Below, piece after piece: positions 57,865 to 64,000 of a stretch of DNA of 64,000 bases (its first letter is position 1; every line of letters begins with the position of its first letter). Origin of the DNA: Lachnospiraceae bacterium (GTDB lineage: Bacteria; Bacillota; Clostridia; Lachnospirales; Lachnospiraceae); the NCBI GenBank assembly GCA_017461725.1, contig JAFTXG010000028.1, positions 62,001-126,000 of the forward strand, written 5' to 3'. A program made the position numbers and the translations under genes. Below the pieces are notes generated by a model. It did no database searches and was not told the origin of the DNA. It saw nothing but the letters and a program-made list of their open reading frames with translations.

Positions 57865-59610
57865 TCACCCCATCATCGCCTGGATCAGGCCATGCTCACA
57901 GTCCATGGAGATATTCTCTCCGTCCTTCAGCACGCGAAGTGCGTTGAACGCCCCCACAATCACCGCCTTATCCAGTGTCAGACCGACGATGGCCGCGTGA
58001 TTGTTAGTTCCGCCCTCCTCGACGATAATGCCCGCCGCCTGCCGCATATAGGGTAGAAAATCATTGTTGGTAAAGGGTGCGCACAGAATGTCGCCCGGCT
58101 TAAACTTCTTCTCCGCCTCCTGCGCTGTGCGGCAGAAGCAAAGTCTGCCCTTTGCGTTGTGCTTTCCGATACCAACACCGGACAGCAGACAATTTCCGAC
58201 CAGATGGACCTTAATCATATTTGTGGTGCCGGACACTCCCACCGGAACGCCAGCCGTCACCACGACCATATCGCCGGAACGGATCAGTCCGGCCCGCTCC
58301 GCCGCCTCGGTGGCCTTGCTGATCAACTCGTCTGTGGAGTTCGCGTAAGGCATGATGATCGGTGTCACACCCCAATAGGTATTTGCACGGCGCTGTACCA
58401 CCTCCTCCATCACACAGGCAATGATCGGTGTCTCGGGACGACAGCTGCTCAAAAGCCGAGCCGTCTCGCCACTCTGAGACACGGTAATGATGGCGGCCGC
58501 ACGGATATGGGCCGCTGTGGTCGCCGCCGCATGGGCAGTCGCCTCGCTGACACTCATCCGTCGATCCTCATTGTGCACCCGGTGCACCAGATTGTGGAAA
58601 TTAGACTCATTCTCCGCAGAGTCGGCAATGGCCGCCATGGCCTTCAGCGCCGCCACCGGATACTTTCCGGCCGCCGTCTCACCGCTGAGCATGACTGCGG
58701 TGGTTCCGTCATAGATGGCGTTGGCCACGTCCGTGATCTCTGCACGGGTGGGGCGGGGATTTACCATCATGGAATCCAGCATCTGGGTGGCTGTGATGAC
58801 GATCTTTCCCGCCGCCATGGCACGGTCGATCAAACGTTTCTGAATCGCAGGGATCTCCGCGAAATCAATCTCCACTCCCATATCTCCTCGGGCAACCATG
58901 ATCCCGTCGGCAACGCTTAATATCTCGTCAATATTGTCCACACCCTCCTGATTCTCGATCTTGGCAATGATGCGGATCTCCGAATTATGCTCCTTGAGCA
59001 GATGGCGGATATCCAGAATATCCTGGGCACAGCGGGCAAAGCTGGCGGAAACCAGATCAAAGCCTGTCTTGATGCCAAAAAGGATATCCTCCCGGTCACG
59101 GCTGCTCATATAGGGCATGGACAGATGAACACCGGGCACATTGACCCCCTTGCGGTTTTTGATCACACCGTCATTTTCCACGGTGCAGGTGATATCCGTC
59201 TCGGTCACCTTGTCAATTTTCAGACCGATCAGACCGTCGTCCAGCATGATCCGGCCGCCGGCCTTCACATCCCGGGGCAGATCCTTGTAGGTGATGGAGC
59301 TGATCTCATTGTCCCCCTCCACCTCACGGGTGGTCAGAATAAATGTCTGACCTGCCGTCAATTTCTCCGAGCCGTTCTTAAACAACCCCAGACGAATCTC
59401 CGGTCCCTTTGTATCCAGCATCGCTGCCACCGGCTTATTAAGCTCCGCACAAATACGGCGCAGCTCATCAAAGCGGCGGCGATGCTCCTCATAATCGCCA
59501 TGGGAAAAGTTAAATCTTGCAATATTCATCCCATTTTCGATCAATTGCCTCAACATACCGTCCTGATCGGTGGACGGTCCCATCGTACATACGATCTTCG
59601 TTCTTCTCAT
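57865..59610 (-). CDS. pyk: Pyruvate kinase with C-terminal PEP-utilising-type domain
   Basis: This 581-residue glycolytic enzyme transfers phosphate from PEP to ADP. Motifs are MRRTKIVCTMGPSTDQDGML, ARFNFSHGDY, the catalytic region IAKIENQEGVDNIDEIL (about 216-232) with the Lys acid/base, MVARGDMGVEI and MLDSMMVNPRPTRAEITDVANAIYDGTTAVMLSGETAAGKYP (in parts). The last ~100 residues (about 480-581) are the PEP-utilizing mobile-domain-like extension with EEGGTNNHAAIVGLTLDKAVIVG, typical of Firmicutes enzymes. AGGAGG precedes the ATG. It is a single-gene unit. Confidence 0.97.
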   Translation of the reverse strand: MRRTKIVCTMGPSTDQDGMLRQLIENGMNIARFNFSHGDYEEHRRRFDELRRICAELNKPVAAMLDTKGPEIRLGLFKNGSEKLTAGQTFILTTREVEGDNEISSITYKDLPRDVKAGGRIMLDDGLIGLKIDKVTETDITCTVENDGVIKNRKGVNVPGVHLSMPYMSSRDREDILFGIKTGFDLVSASFARCAQDILDIRHLLKEHNSEIRIIAKIENQEGVDNIDEILSVADGIMVARGDMGVEIDFAEIPAIQKRLIDRAMAAGKIVITATQMLDSMMVNPRPTRAEITDVANAIYDGTTAVMLSGETAAGKYPVAALKAMAAIADSAENESNFHNLVHRVHNEDRRMSVSEATAHAAATTAAHIRAAAIITVSQSGETARLLSSCRPETPIIACVMEEVVQRRANTYWGVTPIIMPYANSTDELISKATEAAERAGLIRSGDMVVVTAGVPVGVSGTTNMIKVHLVGNCLLSGVGIGKHNAKGRLCFCRTAQEAEKKFKPGDILCAPFTNNDFLPYMRQAAGIIVEEGGTNNHAAIVGLTLDKAVIVGAFNALRVLKDGENISMDCEHGLIQAMMG

Positions 59611-59676
59611 AAAAGTCCTCCTGACTTTTCCGCAACCATAATGCGTTATTATCTATCTTTTCCATTTTCCGTGCAG

Positions 59677-59705
59677 AGTATAGTACAATTATGAAAAATA
59701 TGCAA
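59677..59705 (-). promoter_or_regulatory. Promoter of pyk
   Basis: Minus-strand TTGCAT (59700-59705) and TATACT (59677-59682) have a 17-base spacer. Confidence 0.7.
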
Positions 59706-59718
59706 CTGGCAAAATATC

Positions 59719-59757
59719 CAAAAAACCGGTCTGCGTAGTCTGCAAACCGGTTTCCTT
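59719..59757 (-). terminator. Terminator after the XRE-TPR gene
   Basis: Minus-strand AAACCGGTTTGC pairs with GCAGACCGGTTT, ending in TTTTTT. It sits just upstream of the pyk promoter. Confidence 0.85.
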
Positions 59758-59812
59758 TTTTGCTTTATCTTTTTATTTGTCCTTTTGTTTTATCCTCTCG
59801 CTCTACCCCTTA

Positions 59813-60880
59813 TTAATCTTCGTCAGCCATTTTTTTCGGAAGATCCGTTTGCCCTTGTCTCTCCTCCAGGTTGCGGATTTTCCGCTCGTATTGTTTTACC
59901 GTCTCCCCCTCCGGGTCAAGCTCTCCGTCCTCCACAAGGATCTCGATTACATGGCGATAAGCCTCCGCTGCGCCCTCTTTATCCCCCAAAATCTCGCAAA
60001 TATGGGCAATCGACTCATAATTATCGATAAACCGGGGCTTAGACTCCAGCTCGATGGCCTTTCGATAGTAGGGGATAGCCTCCTCGTATCTCGCGTCCTT
60101 GGCTCTGGCATCACCCATACAGCTCCAGACGATCCACTTGTCGGGATAAGAGTCCAGCATCTGCTGCCAATACCGCTCAGCCTCATCGTATCGGCCCGCT
60201 CTGCCGGCAATATGTCCTCGGTACAGCGGTGCATGGTACGTCTTTTCCACCTGCTCCATCTGATCCACCACCTCAAGTGCATCCTGAAGCCTGCCGTCCA
60301 CCACCAGCATATCCAGAAGCCACAGATATCCGCTGAGATAATCCGGGTGTTCCTTCACAAATTCCTGATAAAACCTGATCTGCTCATGGTGGTTGGTGCA
60401 GTTCCAGTCCCAGACTGCGGACTGAGTGGCCATGTTTAAGATACTGTGATTTGCCTTCTTTTTCGGCTCCAGCTTCAGTGCCTGTTTCACATAATTCTCC
60501 GCCTTTTTGCGATATCCGTCCGCCCGGTGATTGCAAAGATCGGCCAGCAGGGTGAGACTCTCCGCCTCCATCGCGGGAACGGATGATTTATCCTTCAGAA
60601 ACGTCATCGCCCGGTCAAAATCCGTATGGCTCAGAAAAGCCTCGTTCTCGATCATATGCTCAATCCGCTCAAAATGAGCCTCGTCAGTCATCTCAAACAG
60701 CTCGTCAATGCTGACGCCAAAATACACAGAAAGCGGCGGCAACAGCTGAATGTCCGGCAGCGTGGTGCCATTTTCCCACTTGGAGACAGCCTGCGCGGAA
60801 ACGCCCAGCTCACCGGCCAACGCCTCCTGGGTGACTCCCTTCTGCAGGCGAAGTGCTTTGATTTTCTTTCCTAATTCCAT
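59813..60880 (-). CDS. XRE-family regulator with TPR domain
   Basis: Start at MELGKKIKALRLQKGVTQE (60880) following TTGGAGG. The 355-residue protein has an N-terminal helix-turn-helix (LGKKIKALRLQKGVTQEALAGELGVSAQAVSKWENGTT split about 3-40), then about 300 residues of TPR-like helices (for example EAERYWQQMLDSYPDKWIVW and EEAIPYYRKAIELESKPRF). It has the same architecture as the protein at 27 kb, and both may be paralogues sensing internal conditions. Its promoter lies within the terminator of the upstream M28 gene, so the two are separated in a very compact way. Confidence 0.88.
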   Translation of the reverse strand: MELGKKIKALRLQKGVTQEALAGELGVSAQAVSKWENGTTLPDIQLLPPLSVYFGVSIDELFEMTDEAHFERIEHMIENEAFLSHTDFDRAMTFLKDKSSVPAMEAESLTLLADLCNHRADGYRKKAENYVKQALKLEPKKKANHSILNMATQSAVWDWNCTNHHEQIRFYQEFVKEHPDYLSGYLWLLDMLVVDGRLQDALEVVDQMEQVEKTYHAPLYRGHIAGRAGRYDEAERYWQQMLDSYPDKWIVWSCMGDARAKDARYEEAIPYYRKAIELESKPRFIDNYESIAHICEILGDKEGAAEAYRHVIEILVEDGELDPEGETVKQYERKIRNLEERQGQTDLPKKMADED

Positions 60881-60988
60881 TCTATTTTCCTCCAACTATA
60901 TACCGATGCCAAATCCATCCGAATCAGATCATCGGTGGTTCCGTCATGCTGCGCGCTTCATTTCCGGTACTTCCTTGTTACATTCAGT

Positions 60989-61017
60989 AGTATACCGCAA
61001 AAAGCCCTGCCCGGCAA
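60989..61017 (-). promoter_or_regulatory. XRE-TPR promoter overlapping the M28 terminator
   Basis: Minus-strand TTGCCG (61012-61017) and TATACT (60989-60994) are 17 bases apart. The -35 box and spacer lie inside the upstream terminator stem, loop and T-run. Confidence 0.6.
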
Positions 61018-61038
61018 TGGACGCTCAGGCAAGGCTTC
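60998..61038 (-). terminator. Terminator of the MazEF-M28 unit
   Basis: Minus-strand AAGCCTTGCC pairs with GGCAGGGCTT (one wobble) and runs into TTTTTG. Confidence 0.8.
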
Positions 61039-61065
61039 TCAACCTACAGGTTAGTTCTCAATGAT

Positions 61066-62298
61066 TTACTTATTCTCCGGATCTCTCTTGCGCAGCAGAT
61101 AGTAATCCAGTTTCTCCTTCATCTTCTCCGGCATCTCTCTGGACACAGGACACAGCTTTGCGTTGGCCATGCGGCTCGCAAACACATTAAGGAAATCGAT
61201 GTCCTCGATCATCTGCTCAGCCTTCATTACCGCCAGCGTGTCGTAGCTGTTGTGGATGGTCGCGGTGTTCTGGGGCGCGATGCGCGCGAAGGAAACCGCG
61301 GGGACGCCCTTGTCCGCAAATGGAGTGGAGTCGCTGGAATACACACCGTCTCTTGCGGAAATTCCAAAGCCCAGTTCACTTCCCAGATACTGAATGTAAT
61401 GAACCAACTTTTCCTCTGCGGTACAACAGGAAATGAATTTGCCCATGATGCAGCCGATCATATCCAGATTGATATTCAGCACAACCTTCTTCAACTCTTC
61501 CTCGTGATCTGCACAGTATGCCTTGGAACCGAGCAGACCTCTCTCCTCGGAACCGCACCACACAAACTTAAGTCCATAGCGGTGAGGATTCCTGGTAAAG
61601 TACTCTGCGATTCCCAAAAGGCCTACGCTTCCCGACATATTGTCGTAAGCTCCGGTGGACAGGGAGGTGGAATCATAATGCGCGGTGAAAACAATCCACT
61701 CGTCCACCTCGCCGGGCATCTCCATCACCACATTGCGGGACTCGCCCTTGTACTCATCCTGCTTCAACACGATCTTCGCGGTCTGCGCACCGTTTCTGAT
61801 GATCTCGATGGCATCCTTGGCGTTGATATTTACGCCCGGGATCTTATTTCCCTTGCTCACAAAGGAGCGAAGCTCTCTCTGATCAATATCTCTGTCGCTG
61901 TAATTTGCGTTTCCATCGTAGGTGATGAAGCCGATGGCTCCATTCTCCAACAGATCCTGGTACATCCAATAGCCCATGTAGCCGTCGATCATGACGATCT
62001 TGTCCTTGCACTGCTTCTTAGAGTAAGCGTCGGTGCTTCTCAGGTAGTAGAAAGGTGCCTCGATCTCGCCGCTGCCCGCATTGAGATAGCCCTTGCAGGT
62101 GATTTCCTGTCCGTCGATCAGAAGCTTCGCCTCGTGGAGCGTCGCCATATCCACCTCAAAGGTCTCCAGATGGGACTCTAATCCCAGTTCTGCACACTGG
62201 TTCTGCAGATACTCCGCTGCTTTAAGTTCCTCCGCACTGCCGCCCATTCTCACATAGGCGGTATCCGCAAAAATCTGATTAATCTTTTGTACGTTCAT
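61066..62298 (-). CDS. M28-family metallopeptidase with PA-type insert
   Basis: The 410-residue di-zinc aminopeptidase-like protein shows all metal ligands: TAHYDS (His, Asp nearby), GAYDNMSG (bridging Asp), CGSEERGLLGS (catalytic Glu), INLDMIG (Asp) and ATIHNSYDT (late His). A protease-associated-like insert (about 85-165, VMIDGYMGYWMYQDLLENGAIG) precedes the catalytic half. No signal peptide is seen, so it should act in the cytoplasm on peptides. It lies 42 bases downstream of mazF and may share that transcript. Confidence 0.92.
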   Translation of the reverse strand: MNVQKINQIFADTAYVRMGGSAEELKAAEYLQNQCAELGLESHLETFEVDMATLHEAKLLIDGQEITCKGYLNAGSGEIEAPFYYLRSTDAYSKKQCKDKIVMIDGYMGYWMYQDLLENGAIGFITYDGNANYSDRDIDQRELRSFVSKGNKIPGVNINAKDAIEIIRNGAQTAKIVLKQDEYKGESRNVVMEMPGEVDEWIVFTAHYDSTSLSTGAYDNMSGSVGLLGIAEYFTRNPHRYGLKFVWCGSEERGLLGSKAYCADHEEELKKVVLNINLDMIGCIMGKFISCCTAEEKLVHYIQYLGSELGFGISARDGVYSSDSTPFADKGVPAVSFARIAPQNTATIHNSYDTLAVMKAEQMIEDIDFLNVFASRMANAKLCPVSREMPEKMKEKLDYYLLRKRDPENK

Positions 62299-62340
62299 GA
62301 TTTATTCCTCCGTTGTCTTCATCTTCAGTCAAAGATGCAA

Positions 62341-62652
62341 TTAAATATAATCAAATAATCCCTGTACAGCATCTGTGATATTCATAATATCATTGATAAA
62401 AAGCCTATCTATCTTCCTATATCCACGCACGGACAAATCAAGTAACGCAAGCTTTTCACACTGGACGTACCCCTGTACTTCATTCGTTTTGATTGCTATA
62501 TGTAACGGACTCTCTGTGGAATCTTCATAAATGGGACATCCGATGATTTCTCCGGATGAATTGAAGAAATTTTTACTGACAATCAGAACAGGGTATTTGA
62601 TTCTCTCCACTTCCAAAACATCTCCCTGGTGTAAATCCCCCTGCACTACCAT
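62341..62652 (-). CDS. mazF: MazF/PemK-type endoribonuclease toxin
   Basis: The 103-residue protein resembles MazF/PemK toxins, which cut single-stranded RNA at short sequences: GDVLEVERIKYPVLIVSKNFFN (about 9-30; a family N-terminus is GDVVWVDF...RPVLVLS) and CPIYEDSTESPLHIAIK (about 39-55). The catalytic Arg that follows GxxxR in classical MazF is not obvious (KYPVLIVS replaces RPVLVVS). The reading frame overlaps the antitoxin by seven bases. Assigned with fair confidence. Confidence 0.75.
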   Translation of the reverse strand: MVVQGDLHQGDVLEVERIKYPVLIVSKNFFNSSGEIIGCPIYEDSTESPLHIAIKTNEVQGYVQCEKLALLDLSVRGYRKIDRLFINDIMNITDAVQGLFDYI

Positions 62653-62888
62653 ACCTCTCTTCCAACAGCCTCGCCCCAGTCACATTCCCCATCAAGATTT
62701 AACTGACCACCATATTCTGCTGCTCTTTCCTCCAGAGTCTTATGGCGAAATGCCTTAGTCAGCGTAATCACACCATCCGAAACAGTGACCTCCAACAACT
62801 CATTCAACGAGATTCCCGCAGCCTGTAAAATTTCTTTTGAAAGCCTGATTCCCTGACTGTTTCCCCATCCTTTTACCTGTGCCTGCAT
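62646..62888 (-). CDS. mazE: MazE/AbrB-type antitoxin
   Basis: Start at MQAQVKGWGNSQGIRLSKEIL (62888), with AAGGGGG six bases ahead. The 80-residue product begins with the swapped-hairpin (AbrB-fold) DNA-binding domain of MazE: VKGWGNSQGIRLSKEILQ and LLEVTVSDGVITLTKA. An acidic C-terminal tail (ERAAEYGGQLNLDGECDWGE) should wrap the toxin. It is first in the operon and overlaps mazF. The promoter carries a GTATATAC double palindrome for autoregulation. Confidence 0.85.
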   Translation of the reverse strand: MQAQVKGWGNSQGIRLSKEILQAAGISLNELLEVTVSDGVITLTKAFRHKTLEERAAEYGGQLNLDGECDWGEAVGREVW

Positions 62889-62906
62889 AAACATCCCCCT
62901 TTTTAA

Positions 62907-62945
62907 GTATATACATAGTATATACCACCATGCGACAAATGACAA
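62907..62945 (-). promoter_or_regulatory. mazEF promoter with double GTATATAC palindrome
   Basis: Minus-strand TTGTCA (62940-62945) and TATACT (62917-62922) have a 17-base spacer. GTATATAC occurs at 62907-62914 and 62918-62925, each palindromic and together a larger palindrome over the -10 box. This is a likely site for MazE-MazF complex repression. Confidence 0.75.
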
Positions 62946-62951
62946 TACTTT

Positions 62952-63539
62952 TCAGCCAATTTCAAAGATCAATATCCTCTCCCGAGGATCCTCCCCGGCA
63001 AACAGATCCCGGCAGTCGATCTCATCCACAAACATCAGCTCGTCCGCCGTCATCAGATATGCCACATATTCGTCGCTGGGATAGTAGAAAAACAGCCTCA
63101 TCTCCCTGGGATCGTCATAGTAGGACTCCATGATACGCCCCAGCACAGTTTTCAATATCTCCTCGGAGAACGGATTGAAGAAGTAAAAACAGTCAGCGTC
63201 CCCGACCGCATAATCCTCCGCAGAGACGCACACGAAATCAAGTTTGGGATTGCCGGTATAATAGACCTGATTTTGCTTCGCCTGGCTGTACAGGTTACCG
63301 TCATACTCCACACCGATGGTTCTGCATCCCAGCTGCCGGTTCAGGAAAAATCCCACGCGGCCCTTCCCACAGCCGTAATCGATCACCGTGTTATCCGCGG
63401 TGATGTAGCCACTCTCAGCCAGTCTGACCAGCACAGCGTAGGGCGTGGGTTCGTAGGGGTGGTGATACTCATCCGAGTGAGACCCGTCCCGGCCGACGGT
63501 GCGGATATTTAATTTATCGTCCCACTGAGATTCAGTCAT
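62952..63539 (-). CDS. Class I SAM-dependent methyltransferase-like protein
   Basis: The 195-residue protein has the SAM-binding motif I VIDYGCGKGRVGFFL (about 52-66) and acidic motif II VEYDGNLYSQA. The post-motif region FFNPFSEEIL (about 119-128) replaces the usual (N/D)PPY. The N-terminal part HSDEYHHPYEPTPYAVLVRL resembles small methyltransferases acting on proteins or nucleic acids. Its start overlaps the upstream DUF1846 stop by four bases (ATGA), so the two are linked. Target unknown. Confidence 0.85.
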   Translation of the reverse strand: MTESQWDDKLNIRTVGRDGSHSDEYHHPYEPTPYAVLVRLAESGYITADNTVIDYGCGKGRVGFFLNRQLGCRTIGVEYDGNLYSQAKQNQVYYTGNPKLDFVCVSAEDYAVGDADCFYFFNPFSEEILKTVLGRIMESYYDDPREMRLFFYYPSDEYVAYLMTADELMFVDEIDCRDLFAGEDPRERILIFEIG

Positions 63540-64000
63540 TTATGGTACAGCCCCTTACTCTCATACTGAGGCTCACAGCTCACGTTGATGCCCAATCTGC
63601 GCAGCAGCTTCTCATCCTCCTCACTCAAAATCACGGAAAAATGTGCATCGCTGCCTCTTAAGTATGCCAGCTGCTCCTGAGCTTTCTCCGCGATCGGATT
63701 AGTCAATGCGGAAATCGTCAGCGCCATCAGCACCTCATCGGGGTGGAGTCTGGGGTTTCTGTGGCTTAAATATCGGGTCTTTAAGTTACAGATCGGCTCC
63801 AGTACACTGGCTGATATCAGGTCGAACTCGTCGGCAATACCGGCCAGCATCTTCAGCGCGTTCAGAAGCAGTGCCGAAGCGGCACCAAGCGTGCTGGAAG
63901 TCTTTCCAGTGACCATGCGGCCATCAGGCAGACACATGGCACCGGCCGGCGCTCCGGTGGTGGCGGCCTTCAGCCGCGCTGCTGAGATCGCTGGGAACAG
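63536..64000 (-). CDS. DUF1846-family protein, N-terminus outside window
   Basis: The minus-strand frame is open from the window edge (64000) to 63536, 154 codons. It carries the C-terminal DUF1846 pattern: DGRMVTGKTSSTLGAASALLLNALK, ISASVLEPICNLK, NPRLHPDEVLMALTISALTNPIAEKA, and VILSEEDEKLLRRLGINVSCEPQYE, in order. DUF1846 proteins (about 490-500 residues) are widespread in Firmicutes with an unsettled role (structures show a Rossmann-like nucleotide fold). The true start lies outside the window. It is coupled to the methyltransferase gene. Confidence 0.88.
   Translation of the reverse strand: MFPAISAARLKAATTGAPAGAMCLPDGRMVTGKTSSTLGAASALLLNALKMLAGIADEFDLISASVLEPICNLKTRYLSHRNPRLHPDEVLMALTISALTNPIAEKAQEQLAYLRGSDAHFSVILSEEDEKLLRRLGINVSCEPQYESKGLYHK

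Noticed and set aside
1..64000. tRNA or rRNA genes, CRISPR arrays, transposases, integrases or phage genes
   Set aside because: I looked for their hallmarks on both strands and saw none. A short tRNA could still be missed without a covariance search.

Overview
The window looks like a chromosomal segment of a spore-forming, low-to-mid GC Firmicute, most likely a Lachnospiraceae-type Clostridium. Supporting signs are T-box leaders on phenylalanyl- and leucyl-tRNA synthetase genes, a tetrahydrofolate riboswitch in front of a folT-type ECF transporter gene, a CotF-like spore coat gene, a DUF1846 gene, a BlaI/M56 pair, and strong AGGAGG ribosome sites with sigma-A promoters of almost invariant 17-base spacing. 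I do not assign a genus.

Layout. 1-7.5 kb: an SGNH hydrolase (cut by the window edge), a DeoR regulator behind a 20-bp-periodic operator array, homoserine dehydrogenase, and a MarR-controlled heterodimeric ABC exporter. 7.6-22.9 kb: a lipoprotein, then an accessory metabolic block with a cyclase-family hydrolase, a D-2-hydroxyacid dehydrogenase, a small P-loop kinase, LysR and AraC regulators, an FAD oxidoreductase plus DHDPS-family aldolase pair, a GPH-type symporter coupled to an M20 peptidase, a second membrane-anchored M20 peptidase and an Ldh_2-family dehydrogenase. Together these look like uptake and breakdown of an amide-bearing organic acid, but the substrate is unknown. 23-30.7 kb: pheST with its T-box, two XRE regulators, a BrkB-type membrane protein and folT with its riboswitch. 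30.9-43.3 kb: a hexapeptide protein, an MBL-fold hydrolase, two membrane-anchored hypothetical or phosphoesterase proteins, the BlaI/M56 module, dtd, a VanZ remnant, a TrpF-like barrel, topB, a NYN-domain protein, a HAD phosphatase and three tandem paralogous membrane proteins sharing VGWRPF.

43.6-55.9 kb: leuS with its T-box, then a complete oligopeptide-type ABC importer (oppA-B-C-D-F plus a small membrane protein). All five subunits carry large extra segments: a 928-residue binding protein, a permease with about 330 extracytoplasmic residues inserted after its first helix, and coiled-coil insertions in both ATPases. 56-64 kb: a phosphoesterase, two small spore-coat-type genes, pyruvate kinase, an XRE-TPR regulator, an M28 peptidase, a MazEF module, a methyltransferase and a partial DUF1846 gene.

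The least explained signal is a modular, structured repeat in untranslated leaders. Related copies lie between the T-box terminator and the start codon of pheS and of leuS, and in the leader of the AraC-family gene. They share ATGAGCA(A/T)AAAAGC followed by a hairpin whose two arms change together between copies, and subsets share GCAAGCT(C/T)GCTTGCA, GCGAT(A/T)TGCGAAT and AGCACGGAG. The topB leader may hold a decayed relative. I cannot match this to a named element. Two gene remnants (DUF3791-like and VanZ-like) were also found between intact genes.
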